Shown in pieces: positions 45,273 through 55,300 of a DNA stretch of 64,000 bases (the stretch's first letter is position 1; the number at the start of each line of letters is the position of its first letter). A program made the position numbers and the translations under genes. The stretch comes from Rhodanobacter denitrificans (GTDB taxonomy: Bacteria > Pseudomonadota > Gammaproteobacteria > Xanthomonadales > Rhodanobacteraceae): contig QFPO01000007.1 of the NCBI GenBank assembly GCA_003241385.1, positions 62,001 to 126,000 on the forward strand. Direction: 5' to 3'. Below the pieces are notes generated by a model. It was not told the origin of the DNA. It made no database searches and was given only the letters and a program-made list of their open reading frames with translations.

Positions 45273-46532
45273 CTAGAGCGCGAGCACGAGATCCTCGGCC
45301 TGGACGTGGTCGAGGCGGATGCGGTTGGCGAACAGCGAGAACGCGAGCATCGCGGCCAGGCCGTTGGCCTGCTCGATCCACGGCGGCAGCCGCGTCGGCG
45401 CGGCGATGAAGCCCGATGCGAAGCACGGCTGAAGCGCGAGCACATCGTGCAGGCTGAGCTTGCCGGCGAACAGGTTGCGTCCGAGGTCGAGCCGCCGGTG
45501 GCGCAGTGCCCAGCGGAAGAATGTGTGCACCGACAGCAGCCCGTGCAGATACACGGTGTCCTTCGTGAACGCCGCACCGCCCGAGGTCGGCGCGCCGCGA
45601 AACACGCGCTGCGCCGATGAGAAGCTGTCGGTCTCATTCTGTCCGGCGTCGAGGAAGAACCGGAACACCTCGATGAAATCGGCGCCGCGCAAGGCCATGT
45701 CGATCGCGATGATGCGCAGGCTGATCCGCTTCATGCGGCCGATGTCCATCGAGCCGGTCATCAGCTCGGCGAATACGGCCAGGCCTTCCTGCGTCGCGGT
45801 GATGCGCGGCGAATTGAGGCCGAGCGAGGACAGATGCGGCTGATTGCGGCCGTTCAGCGCGGTCAGCGAATGCACGAAGGCCTCGTGCTGCAGCAGCTGG
45901 TTGCGGTCCGAGGCACTGAACGACGTCGCGGCGTTGAGGCGGATCCGCGTCGCACCGGCGGCCGCCTTCGCGATCAGGTCCGGGTCGACCTCGACGCGGA
46001 TCGTCTCGCGGCCGAAGAACGCATCGAGTTCGTGCTGCAGATCGGCGCGCAGCGTCTCGGCCGCGATCGCCTGGCCGTGCCCGGCGCCGACCAGGGCCGG
46101 ATCGAGCTCGTCGGCCAGCGAGACGAAGTGACGCGCCGCGTCCAGATTGGTCGCCTCGCCGCCCGGAATGCGATGGCCGGGCCGGCCGTACAGCTGCACC
46201 GACGGTGCCAGGATCGCCGCGCTGCCGGCCGCATCGAGCAGGTCGGTCGCCAGCCGCCAGGCATCGGCGCTGCGCCGGATGTAGTCGCCGACCGGATGCT
46301 GCGGATCGGCTTCGGCAGCGATCGCCGCCAGCGCCGCGCGGGCCGCGCCGTGGTCGGGCTTCGGATAGTCGATCTTCGGCAGCCGCGCCGTGCCCTGCCG
46401 CCAGCGTTCGAGGAAGCGGCGCTGCACCGTGGCCGGCCAGCTCAGCATCGCCAGCACGCGAATGCCTCTGACCGCCTCGACCAGACGCCGGTCGAGCGCC
46501 GCGTGACGCGCGAGCGTGTCGCGCTCGCTCAT
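45273..46532 (-). CDS. DUF1704 / QEGLA-motif putative metallopeptidase
   Basis: A 419-residue protein of the family annotated 'flavohemoglobin expression-modulating QEGLA motif protein'. It contains HEAFVH (His216, Glu217, His221) and QEGLA (248-252), which together resemble the zinc ligands and base of an HExxxH metallopeptidase. Eukaryotic relatives (MATCAP) are tubulin tyrosine carboxypeptidases; the bacterial substrate is unknown. The start at MSERDTLARHAALDRRL is preferred because an upstream in-frame extension is low-complexity. It stands alone and convergent with the hybrid kinase. Confidence 0.88.
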   Translation of the reverse strand: MSERDTLARHAALDRRLVEAVRGIRVLAMLSWPATVQRRFLERWRQGTARLPKIDYPKPDHGAARAALAAIAAEADPQHPVGDYIRRSADAWRLATDLLDAAGSAAILAPSVQLYGRPGHRIPGGEATNLDAARHFVSLADELDPALVGAGHGQAIAAETLRADLQHELDAFFGRETIRVEVDPDLIAKAAAGATRIRLNAATSFSASDRNQLLQHEAFVHSLTALNGRNQPHLSSLGLNSPRITATQEGLAVFAELMTGSMDIGRMKRISLRIIAIDMALRGADFIEVFRFFLDAGQNETDSFSSAQRVFRGAPTSGGAAFTKDTVYLHGLLSVHTFFRWALRHRRLDLGRNLFAGKLSLHDVLALQPCFASGFIAAPTRLPPWIEQANGLAAMLAFSLFANRIRLDHVQAEDLVLAL

Positions 46533-46834
46533 CGGCGCAGCCCGCTGCTTCGGCATGCGGCCGTTCCGATCCGGCGCCTCGACCCGCTCGGCATCGCGCT
46601 CCTCCGCATGGAGGCCGCGACGGCGGCCCTGCGCTGCGCGGATCGTAGCAGGCTGTGCCACAGCAGTGCCGTCGCGGCGCTGCCCGGCCCAGCGACGCAG
46701 CGTGCGCCGGCTGCGCGCTCGTGCACCGGCCCTTTCCCGATCGGGACGGCTGCGCTATTGATGTCGATGCAGCGGTGACGGCCGGACCTTCGGTCGGTCA
46801 CCGTACGCTCGCACACCGACTCGAGGACTGTCCG
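46533..46834. other. Divergent intergenic region with a long inverted repeat
   Basis: These 302 bases separate the DUF1704 gene from the exoprotein gene at 46835 and hold no supportable gene. GGTGAC (46774-46779) and GTCACC (46797-46802) are inverted around a GC-rich centre, a possible operator or hairpin some 33 bp before the exoprotein start. I do not see a clear 11-bp repeat array like those before the other exoprotein genes. Confidence 0.4.
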
Positions 46835-48970
46835 ATGCATTCGATTCGCCTTTCGTTTCCGCGCGTGGCTCCCCTGGCCGCCGCGATCGCCCTTGTCGCC
46901 CTGGCCGATTCCCGGCCAGTCCACGCCGACGCCGTCGGCGCCGCCGAGCGTTACCGGCTGCGCCTGGATCAACGCGAGGCGCGTGCGCACGGGCGCGTGG
47001 CACCGCGCGCTGCCACCGCCGTGCCGCAGGGCGCGCAGACCTGGGCCGTCACCAGCTGCGCCGACGACGGCTCGCCCGGCACGCTGCGTGCGGCGATGCA
47101 GGCCGCCGGCGAGCACGACACGATCGATCTGACCGCGCTGACCTGCAGCACGATCACGCTGACCGGCGGTCCGCTCGACATCGGCGTGCTCGGCGACCAT
47201 CAGATCAACGATCTGACGATTCTCGGTCCCGGGCGCGACGCGCTGACGATCGACGGCAACGGCGATCGCGTATTCCTGCACGGCGATTTCCAGATCGGCC
47301 TCGGCACCCTGGCGATCAGCGACCTGACGATCCGCAACGGCCAATACACGCACGGCCTGGCCAGCTGCATCGACTCGTCCGGCAACATCACGCTGTCGCG
47401 CGTCACCGTCACCGACTGCCATGCCAGCGGCGGCTCGCCGATGACGTTCGGCGGCGCGCTCAGCGTGTCGGGCACGCTGACGATGCAGTCGAGCACGATC
47501 AGCGACTCGTCGAGCACGGCCGGTGGCAATGCGGTGGCCTCCGGCGGCGGCGCCTACGTCGCCGGCGACGCGATCCTGATCGACAGCACGATCAGCGGCA
47601 ACGCGATCACCACGGTCAGCGGCGGCGACGGCTTCTACATCACCGGCGGCGGCGGCCTGTACGTGCGCGGCGGCCTGACGCTGACGCGCAGCACGATCAG
47701 CGGCAATACGGTCGCGGCGTCCGGGGCCGGCCAGGCCGGCATCGGCGGCGGCGTGTTCGTGCGCGACACCAGCACGCTGGAGGCGAGCACCGTGGCCGAC
47801 AACGTCGCCGACGGCGACGGCGGCGGCCTGTTCAAGGCGCGCTTCAGCAACTACGGCGATCCGCCCGGCGGCACGCGTCTGACGATCGCCAACAGCACGA
47901 TCAGCGGCAATGCCGCGGCGCGCGGCGCCGGCGTGTTCAGTCAGCGCGAGCTGATCGTCGCCAACAGCACGGTCAGCGCGAATGCCGCGACTGACGGCGG
48001 CGGCGGTCTGGTGTTCGGCGCGATCGACGTGGCGACCGCGACCTTCACGCTCGACAGCACGATCGTGTTCGGCAACACCACGCCGAGCGGCGGCCTCGCG
48101 GCCGACCTCGCGGCGACCGACGGCGGTTTGAGCGTGGCCGGCAGCCGCAATCTGATCGGCGCGGCCGGCGCGCTGACGCTGCCCGGCGATACGCTCAATG
48201 CCGACCCGCTGCTGCAGCCGCTCGCCGCCAACGGCGGGCCGACGCGCACCCATGCGCTCGGCGCGGGCAGCCCGGCGATCGACGCCGGCGCCAATCCCAA
48301 TGCCTATATTTACGACCAGCGCGGCGAGGGTCATCCGCGCACGGTCGGCGCCGCCACCGACATCGGCGCGTTCGAGGTGGCGGCCGACGACACGATCTTC
48401 CGCGACGGCTTCGAGGCCGCGGTGACGACGTTCACGTATCTCTACGACGACGGCGACGGCGACACCAACCAGGGCCCGCCGTCGACATTCGATCCGGACA
48501 TGCTGTGGGGCAACTACTACCTGACCGAAGCCGGTGCCGAGGTCATCACCGAGATCTCGGTCGCGTTCGGGCCGACGTTCCCGTCGCTCGCGAACGGCCC
48601 GGTCACGTTCTGGCTGCTCGACGACCCCGATGCCGATCTCGATCCGCGCAACGCGACCGCGCTGACCTCGGTGCAGGCGACGCCGGACCTGTTCAACGAC
48701 AACTACTTCACCGTGCAGATCCCGCCGACGCGCGTCAGCGGCGCGTTCTTCGTCGCGGCCAGCGCCAAGCTGCTGGGCGGTCAGGATCGCCCGGCGCGTG
48801 TCGACACCGGAGCAGCCGGCGACAAGTCCTGGTTCTTCTACGCGCCGGAAATCGCCGACGTGATCGACGATCTGGCGTCCGCGCCGTTCGGCACGCGCAA
48901 CGACAACACGCAGTTCGTCGTGCTGCCCGGCGCGTTCATGATCCGCGCGACCGGCGTGCCGGCGGATTGA
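46835..48970 (+). CDS. Secreted beta-helix protein with choice-of-anchor Q domain and extra C-terminal domain
   Basis: A 711-residue exported protein: a signal peptide-like start (to about residue 32), a right-handed beta-helix of repeated STISGN-type rungs (about 75-440), then the anchor-Q block 'ANGGPTRTHALGAGSPAIDAG..DIGAFEV' (about 465-515). The motif IFRDGFE at 521-527 follows. In related secreted proteins this motif is near-terminal (compare LFHDGFEP ending the protein at 59459), but here about 184 further residues form an unrecognised beta-rich domain ('DPDMLWGNYYLTEAG...FMIRATGVPAD'). It is followed by a hairpin. Likely surface or extracellular; adhesion or polysaccharide binding is possible but unproven. 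Confidence 0.85.
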   Translation: MHSIRLSFPRVAPLAAAIALVALADSRPVHADAVGAAERYRLRLDQREARAHGRVAPRAATAVPQGAQTWAVTSCADDGSPGTLRAAMQAAGEHDTIDLTALTCSTITLTGGPLDIGVLGDHQINDLTILGPGRDALTIDGNGDRVFLHGDFQIGLGTLAISDLTIRNGQYTHGLASCIDSSGNITLSRVTVTDCHASGGSPMTFGGALSVSGTLTMQSSTISDSSSTAGGNAVASGGGAYVAGDAILIDSTISGNAITTVSGGDGFYITGGGGLYVRGGLTLTRSTISGNTVAASGAGQAGIGGGVFVRDTSTLEASTVADNVADGDGGGLFKARFSNYGDPPGGTRLTIANSTISGNAAARGAGVFSQRELIVANSTVSANAATDGGGGLVFGAIDVATATFTLDSTIVFGNTTPSGGLAADLAATDGGLSVAGSRNLIGAAGALTLPGDTLNADPLLQPLAANGGPTRTHALGAGSPAIDAGANPNAYIYDQRGEGHPRTVGAATDIGAFEVAADDTIFRDGFEAAVTTFTYLYDDGDGDTNQGPPSTFDPDMLWGNYYLTEAGAEVITEISVAFGPTFPSLANGPVTFWLLDDPDADLDPRNATALTSVQATPDLFNDNYFTVQIPPTRVSGAFFVAASAKLLGGQDRPARVDTGAAGDKSWFFYAPEIADVIDDLASAPFGTRNDNTQFVVLPGAFMIRATGVPAD

Positions 48971-48980
48971 TCATCGGACC

Positions 48981-49020
48981 GCGCCAGGGATCCCGCTGAA
49001 GTTCCCGATCTCCCTGGCGC
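48981..49020 (+). terminator. Hairpin after the first exoprotein gene
   Basis: GCGCCAGGGA (48981-48990) pairs perfectly with TCCCTGGCGC (49011-49020) 10 bp past the stop codon. There is no T-run, so it is a probable but weak transcript end. Confidence 0.5.
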
Positions 49021-49200
49021 GGCGCCCGACTGAAGATGGACGGCGTGACGGGCGCGATGGCGTTTGTCCGCCGGCGACGCCCGCTTCCGTCAGCGACTGC
49101 GTCTATCGCGTGGAGGGCCGGCCGACATGTTCTCGTTCGCTATGCTTGCGCTCCGTCGCCGTCGGCGCAGCGTCAAACTCCACACGAGGATCGACCCGCG

Positions 49201-49578
49201 ATGAAATGCTTCTCCCATCGAACGACCGACGCGATTGCTTCCTGCAAGCACTGCTTCAAAGGTGTCTGCGAGGCATGCGCGATCGATACCGGCAACGGTG
49301 TGGCGTGTTCGTCGGCGTGCTCCGACCAGCTCGGACAGATGGCGGCACTGGTCAAGACCAGTATCGCGGCTGCCAGGATCAATCAGGGCTCGGCGGCATT
49401 TCTGTGGCCGGTCTTCGTAGGTGTCCTGGGGCTGGCTTTCGTGGTGGAGTCGTGGTTCTCACGTCGAGCTTCCAGCTTCGGGCTGCTGACCGGGCTGCTG
49501 TTCGTGCTCTTCGGCGTCGTGCTCGGTGTCGTTCAATACGTGTGGCGTAAGCGCAGTCGCCCGGATTCGGCCGCCTGA
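49201..49578 (+). CDS. Small B-box-like zinc-binding membrane protein
   Basis: A 125-residue protein. The N-terminal 45 residues contain a B-box-type ligand set: C3, H6, then CKHC, CEAC and further Cys ('MKCFSHRTTDAIASCKHCFKGVCEACAID...ACSSACSDQLG'). Two membrane helices follow (about 67-85, FLWPVFVGVLGLAFVVESWF, and 92-112, FGLLTGLLFVLFGVVLGVVQYV) with a basic tail. B-box zinc finger proteins with membrane helices occur in proteobacteria but are uncharacterised. The ATG with CGAGGA upstream is preferred to a longer frame that begins in non-coding sequence. Confidence 0.75.
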   Translation: MKCFSHRTTDAIASCKHCFKGVCEACAIDTGNGVACSSACSDQLGQMAALVKTSIAAARINQGSAAFLWPVFVGVLGLAFVVESWFSRRASSFGLLTGLLFVLFGVVLGVVQYVWRKRSRPDSAA

Positions 49579-49726
49579 CCCGGCCCACGGCAGGACGCCA
49601 CGCATCGGTGACGTGACGGGGTGGTTGGGTCGCGTCCTCCTCGAATCATCGGTTTGGATGCGAGGCCCGGCGTGCGGAAGCGGTTCCCGTCGAGGACGAC
49701 GCGCGCGGCGCGATGCCGGACGCTCT

Positions 49727-49735
49727 TGCTATGCT
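49727..49735 (+). promoter_or_regulatory. Extended -10 element directly before the first regulator (leaderless type)
   Basis: TGCTATGCT, an extended -10, ends 8 nt before the ATG at 49744. Transcription should start at or next to the A of the start codon. No Shine-Dalgarno is present. Confidence 0.5.
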
Positions 49736-49743
49736 CGACGTCG

Positions 49744-52182
49744 ATGAACGACGAGTCCTTCCGTTTCGGCGCGTACCGCCTCGATGCGGCCAAGCGCGAG
49801 CTGGAGCACGAGGGGGAACTGCTGGCGCTGACGCCGCAGGTGTTCGACTGCCTGACCTATCTGCTGCGTCACCGCGAGCGCGCCGTGGGGCGCGACGAGC
49901 TGATCGCAGCGGTGTGGGGGCGCGCCGACGTCACCGATACCCTGCTCGCGCAGACCGTCATGCACGCGCGCCGCGCGGTCGGCGACAGCGGCGGCGAGCA
50001 GAGCGCGATCCGCACGATTCCGCGCTTCGGCTATCGCTGGATCCTGCCGGTGCAGACCGGCGCGGCGGCCTCGATGCCGGATGTGCCGGCCGCGCCCGCG
50101 CCTGCAGACACGATCGACACGGCCGGACCGGTCCCCGACCGCGCCGACGATTCCGCCCTTGCACGGTCGGTCCGCGAGGAGCCGCCGCCACGCGCATCTT
50201 CGATGCGTCCGTTCACCTCGCACCGCGCTCGCGGGTTCGGACTGGCGGCGCTGGCCGCGGTGACGGTGGCTCTGGTCTGGATCGCGCGCCCGAGCGGTGA
50301 ACCGGCGGTGCCGCCGCCGACTGCCAGCGCCGAGGTGCGGCCGGTGCTGGTCGTGCCGGTCGCGGTCGCGCAGATCGCCGAGACCGTCTGGGTCCCGCTC
50401 GGACTGATGGACGCGATCGCCGGACGCTTGCGCGACGGCGGCTGGCCGGTCGTGCCGAGCGCGACCGCGGTGGCGCTCGCACGCGATGGCGCCGCGGCCG
50501 CCGATCCGCTGCGGCTGGCACGCGAAGCCGGTGCCGGCCTGACCGTCGCGCCGACGGCCGAACGCGAAGCCGGGAACTGGCGCGTGCGCTTCGACCTGCA
50601 CGGGGCGCCCGAGCTGCCGGCCACGGTCTCGGCCGAGGCGCCCGAGCTGCTCGACGCGGCGCGTCTGGCCAGCGACCGCCTGCTGGCCCTGCTCAAGCGC
50701 CAGCCGCTGCCCGACCAGGTCGACGCCGATCCGGACCGGGCGCTGGCCGAATGGGTGCAGCGCATCGAGTCGGAGTTCCTGGCCGATCATCTCGACGCGG
50801 CCAAGGTTCTGCTCGACACCGCGCCGGCCGCGTTGCGCGACCGGCCCGAACTGAAGTTTCAGGCGGTGCAGCTGGACTATCGCGCCGGCCGGCTCGACCG
50901 CGCCGCCCAGGGCTTCCAGGCGCTGCTCGACACGCTCTCGCCGGAAGCGCAGCCGGTGCTGCGCGCGCGCAGCCTGATCGGCCTCGGCTCGATCGCGCGC
51001 ACGCGCGCGCATTTCGACGAGGCCGAGCCGCTCTATCGCGAGGCGATCGCGCTGCTCGATCCGCTGAATCAGCCGGTCCATCTGGGCAGTGCCTGGGCCT
51101 ATCTGGGCATCAGTCTCGGCAGCCTGCACCGCTTCGACGAGAGCGCGGCGGCGCTCGGCCGCGCGCGGGTGATCCTGCAGGGCACCGGCGATGCGTTCGG
51201 CGTCGCGATCGTCGATGCCGGTTTCGCGACGATGCAGGCCGACCGGCGCCGTCTGGCCGACGCGGCGCCGCGGCTCGCGCAGGCGATCGAGCGTTTCGAA
51301 CGGCTCGGCGCGCAGGCCGAGGCCAACGGTCTGCGCATCGCGCTGGCGCAGATGTATCGCGAGCTGCTCGATCATCCGGCGGCGTTCGCGGTGTCGGCGA
51401 CGGTCTGGGCCCAGGTCCGCGACCAGCCCTCGCAGCGGCTGTATCCGATGGCCGCGGCCGTGCATGCGCTGGCGCTGATCGAGTCGGGCCGGCTCGCCGA
51501 GGCCGGTCGCGTGCTCGACGGCATCGAGCGCCAGGACGGCCGGCACGACGCGGCGTACCAGTGGCGTCAGGTCCGCTATGCGCGTGCCTATCTGGACCTG
51601 GAGTCGCGCCGGCCGGCCGCGGCCGCGGGCGTGCTGCAGGCCCTGCTCGCCGACGAGACCACCGTGCCCGGCGACGCCGGGCCGGTCTGGCGCAGCTGGC
51701 TGACCAGCCTGCGCGCGCAGGGCCTGGATGCCGCCGCGCGTGCCGAGCTGCCGCGCGTCGCGCGCTGGGCGGCACGCGTCGACGAGGAGGAGGCGCGCAT
51801 GCACGCGGACCTGATCGCGGCCGAGCAGTACGTCGCCGATCACGAGGCGGATCTGGCCTATGCGCGCTACGAGGCGGCCCTGCAGACGGCCGACCGCATC
51901 GGCGTGCCGCGCGAGGTCGCGCGCGTCGCCGCCTCGTACGGCCATGCGCTGATCCATGCCGGCTGGCTCGAGCGGGCCGCGACCGTGACCGGCCGGCTCG
52001 CGGCGTTCGCGGACCGGGATTTCGACTGCGCCCTGGTCCAGGCGCGACTGCACCAGGCGCTCGGCCAGGCCGGCCCCTGGCGCGAGGCGCTCGAGCAAGC
52101 GCGTGCGCTGGCCGGCGAGCGCGGCCTGCCCGAGGCGATCGACGCCGAGCCGCTGCGCCATGCCTTGTCGGGACCCGGCTGA
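49744..52182 (+). CDS. Membrane-bound winged-helix/TPR transcriptional regulator (copy 1)
   Basis: An 812-residue one-component regulator. Residues 1-102 form an OmpR/CadC-type winged helix ('LTPQVFDCLTYLLRHRERAVGRDELIAAVWGRADVTDTLLAQTVMHARRAVGD...RTIPRFGYRWI'). A Pro/Ala-rich linker leads to one TM helix (about 164-180). The rest is periplasmic: a TolB-N-like domain (about 197-310) then TPR helices to the end (ALAGERGLPEAI). It would read an envelope signal and bind DNA from the membrane like CadC or ToxR. Paralogues at 56926 and 61472 share every domain and the LAGER ending. It lies 155 bp before a large exoprotein gene, with four 11-bp-spaced repeats between them. Confidence 0.9.
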   Translation: MNDESFRFGAYRLDAAKRELEHEGELLALTPQVFDCLTYLLRHRERAVGRDELIAAVWGRADVTDTLLAQTVMHARRAVGDSGGEQSAIRTIPRFGYRWILPVQTGAAASMPDVPAAPAPADTIDTAGPVPDRADDSALARSVREEPPPRASSMRPFTSHRARGFGLAALAAVTVALVWIARPSGEPAVPPPTASAEVRPVLVVPVAVAQIAETVWVPLGLMDAIAGRLRDGGWPVVPSATAVALARDGAAAADPLRLAREAGAGLTVAPTAEREAGNWRVRFDLHGAPELPATVSAEAPELLDAARLASDRLLALLKRQPLPDQVDADPDRALAEWVQRIESEFLADHLDAAKVLLDTAPAALRDRPELKFQAVQLDYRAGRLDRAAQGFQALLDTLSPEAQPVLRARSLIGLGSIARTRAHFDEAEPLYREAIALLDPLNQPVHLGSAWAYLGISLGSLHRFDESAAALGRARVILQGTGDAFGVAIVDAGFATMQADRRRLADAAPRLAQAIERFERLGAQAEANGLRIALAQMYRELLDHPAAFAVSATVWAQVRDQPSQRLYPMAAAVHALALIESGRLAEAGRVLDGIERQDGRHDAAYQWRQVRYARAYLDLESRRPAAAAGVLQALLADETTVPGDAGPVWRSWLTSLRAQGLDAAARAELPRVARWAARVDEEEARMHADLIAAEQYVADHEADLAYARYEAALQTADRIGVPREVARVAASYGHALIHAGWLERAATVTGRLAAFADRDFDCALVQARLHQALGQAGPWREALEQARALAGERGLPEAIDAEPLRHALSGPG

Positions 52183-52238
52183 GCGGCGCCGGCGCCGCGG
52201 CGCTCGCGGCCGCATCCGTTCGGCCCGATTCGGCCTCG

Positions 52239-52282
52239 GCTGAAAGCTGCTTGAAGCGGGCTTGAATCGGTTTTGAATGCGT
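52239..52282. promoter_or_regulatory. Four direct repeats of exact 11-bp period before exoprotein 52338
   Basis: TGAA occurs at 52241, 52252, 52263 and 52274, each in an 11-bp unit close to CTTGAATCGGG. Three of the four units carry (C/T)TTGAA. OmpR/PhoB-family winged helices bind such head-to-tail half-sites one per helical turn. The array ends about 56 bp before the exoprotein ATG, a suitable activator position. Confidence 0.7.
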
Positions 52283-52337
52283 CGGCCAGCGCCGCGGGCG
52301 AGACTCGCGAGGTCTTCACTGCTGCGGGAATCCGCCG

Positions 52338-55300
52338 ATGCGCTCTACCATGTGGTCGCTGTTCTTGATGCTCGTACCGGCCGTGGGATCGGCGGGGGTG
52401 CCGTTGCAGGCGCGCAACGATAGCGGACAGGGACAGTGCTACGACGCGGCCGGCACCGTGCAGTCCTGCGCGCTGCCCGGCTACCGCGGCGAGGACGGCC
52501 AGCACGGCCGCGATGCGGCTGCGGCCGGCGGTCTGCTGGTCAAGGTCGGCGGTGGCGACGCCGGCTTCGACTACACGAAGATCGCCAACAACGGCAGCGC
52601 CGTGCCGCCGGCCACCGTGCTCGGCACCGCGCCGGCCAGCTGGGCCTGCACGCGCGACAACCACACCGGCCTGCTCTGGGAGATCAAGGTCGCCAACGCG
52701 GCCAGCCCGCGGCACTACGAATGGGGCTTCCACTGGTATCAGCCCGATCCGGAGCACGACGGCGGCAACGCCGGCGAACCGGGCGGCGTCGAGCTCGGCT
52801 GCGGCTTCACGCTGACCTGCAACACGCAGGCCTATGTCGACTACGTCAATGCGCAGGCGCTGTGCGGACGCACCGACTGGCGTCTGCCGAGCCTGGACGA
52901 GCTGCAGGACTTGGCCGACTTCGGCCGCTCGATGTTCGAGGACGGCGCGCTCGACCCGGTCTATTTCGCCGACGGCGGCCCGTTCCGCGGCTACAACGGC
53001 AACTGGACCGCCGACACCGGCCACGAACCGGGTCCGGAATTCGCCTACGCCATCAACTTCGCCGACGGCACGGCATCGACGGCACCGAAGGGCGGCCTGA
53101 CCGGCATCCGCCTGGTCAGCGGCGCAGCGATCGAGAGCGCGGGCGAGCCGCCGCTCTGTGTCGGTATCGAGAACCCGCAGATCCGGCCCGGCACCGCCGG
53201 TGCCTACGAAACCGACGGCGCGGCCGTGCTCGACCGTCGCACCGGCCTGGTCTGGGATCGGTGCTCGATCGGCCAGAATTTCGTCGACGAGGCCGAAGGC
53301 CGCTGCGAGGGCGATACCTGGAAGGGCGACTGGCAGTCCGCGTTTCTCGAGGTGCGCGCCCGCAACGCAGAGGGCCATCTGGGCCATCACGACTGGCGCC
53401 TGCCGAACCTCAAGGAGCTGGCGTCACTGCGCGAGCGCCGCTGCGCGATGCCGATCCTCGACGCGCGGGTCTTCCCGGACCCCGACATCGAGGTGCACTG
53501 GACCTCGACGACGAACCAGAACGATCCGTCCGGTGCGTTCGGCATGAACTTCGAGTTCGGTCACCAGCTCGGGCTGCCGAAGAGCTTCGACAGCGCGCGG
53601 CTGCGCCTGGTGCGCGGCGGCGGCACGTTCGGCGACCACCAGAGCACCGTGGCCTACGAGATCGCGGGCCGGGTCGAGGGCATGCTCGGCACCGGGCTGG
53701 TGCTGCAGCTGTCGACCAGTGACGGCGGCTCCGAAGCGCTGACGATCGCGGCCGACGGCCGCTTCGCATTCGTGCGCGGCGTGCTGCCCGGGCAGAGCTA
53801 CAGTGTGACGATCGGCGCCGCGCCGGTGCCGGACCAGACCTGCACGGTCACCGCCGGCAGCGGCACGGTCGGCGCCGCCGACGTCGAGGACGTGCGCGTC
53901 GCCTGCGCGGCGCCGGCACCGCCGGTGATCCGCGTCGAGCCGCCGGATCTGGACTTCAACTTGCAACAGTCGGGCAGCCAGACCCGGACCATCGCGATCG
54001 GCAACGACGGCGGCGGCATCCTGTCCTGGTCGATCGACACCGCCTATGAGGCACTGCCTTCGACCGGTCGCGGTGCACCGGCGGACTGCCAGGGCGGCGC
54101 CGGCCTGATCGCCCACGACGACGGCAGCGCCGAGTCGGCCTACGGCGGCAATGCGGCCTGGGCCGGCGGCGTGATGATCGTCGACAAGTTCACGCCATCG
54201 AGCTATCCGGCCTCGGTCGGCGCTGCCTGCTTCGCATTCGGCGGCACCAACGGCGTGACCTCGCTGGCGTTCGAGATCGTCGTGTTCGACGACAACGGAC
54301 CCGGCGGCGCGCCCGGCACCGAGCTCGGCGCGCTCGCGGTCACCGCGACCGGCATCCCGCCGTATCCGGTCGCCACGCCGGTCTGGCAGGCCTTCGATCT
54401 GTCCTCGCTGTACACGACGATCGACACCGGCAGCGTCTACGTCGGCCTGCGCTGGCAGCCGGCGCAGCCGCAGAACGTCTACGTGCTCGCCGACGAATCG
54501 ACCGACCGGCCGCCCGGTCATGCCGGCGGCTACTACTGGAACTACTCCGGTGCCGGCGACTGGCGTCCGACCCAGAACGCATTCGCCGGCTATCGCGCGA
54601 TGCTGATCCGTGCGATCGAAGCCGGGCCGCAGGCGCCGCCGGCCGGCTGCGAATCGCCGGCGGCCGTGCCGTGGCTGACGATCACGCCGCCGGCCGGCAC
54701 GGTCAACGCCGGTACCGAGAGCGAGGTCGCGATCGGCATCAACTCGGCGGGCCTCGAGCCCGGCGACTATCGCGCACTGCTGTGTGTGCACAGCAACGAC
54801 GCCGGCAACTCGCCGGTGCGCGTCAACGTGCATCTGATGGTCGAGCCCGGCGAAGGCGCGCTGACGCTCGATCCGCCGACGATCGCGTTCGGTGCGGTCG
54901 GGATCGGCGCCAGCGGCGTCGGCACCACGACCTTGCGCAACACCGGCTCCGGCACCGTGCAGGGCATCGAGGTCGGCGCGGTCGCCGCACCGTTCGCACG
55001 CAGCGGCGGCACCTGTCCGGCCGGCACGTTCAATCTGTCGGCCGGCACCAGCTGCACGCTCGGCTACGTGTTCACGCCGACCGCGTTCGGTCCGGCCGGT
55101 GCGATGGTGACGATCGGCAGCAGCGCCGGCGCGGTCGAACTCGCCCTGTCCGGCAGCGGCGCGGCCGGTGCGCCGGCCGTGATCGCCGCGCTCGGCGGCG
55201 GCGGCCAGAGCACGGCGGTCGGCCATCCGTTCGCGCTGCCGCTGGCCGTGCAGGTCCGTGACGTCGCCAACAACCCGGTCTCGGGCGCGACCGTCGTGTT

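Noticed and set aside
46655..46670. GTGCC repeated 11 bp apart upstream of the 46835 exoprotein
   Set aside because: Only two 5-base copies, about 165 bp from the start and without further units; chance is likely in this GC-rich region.
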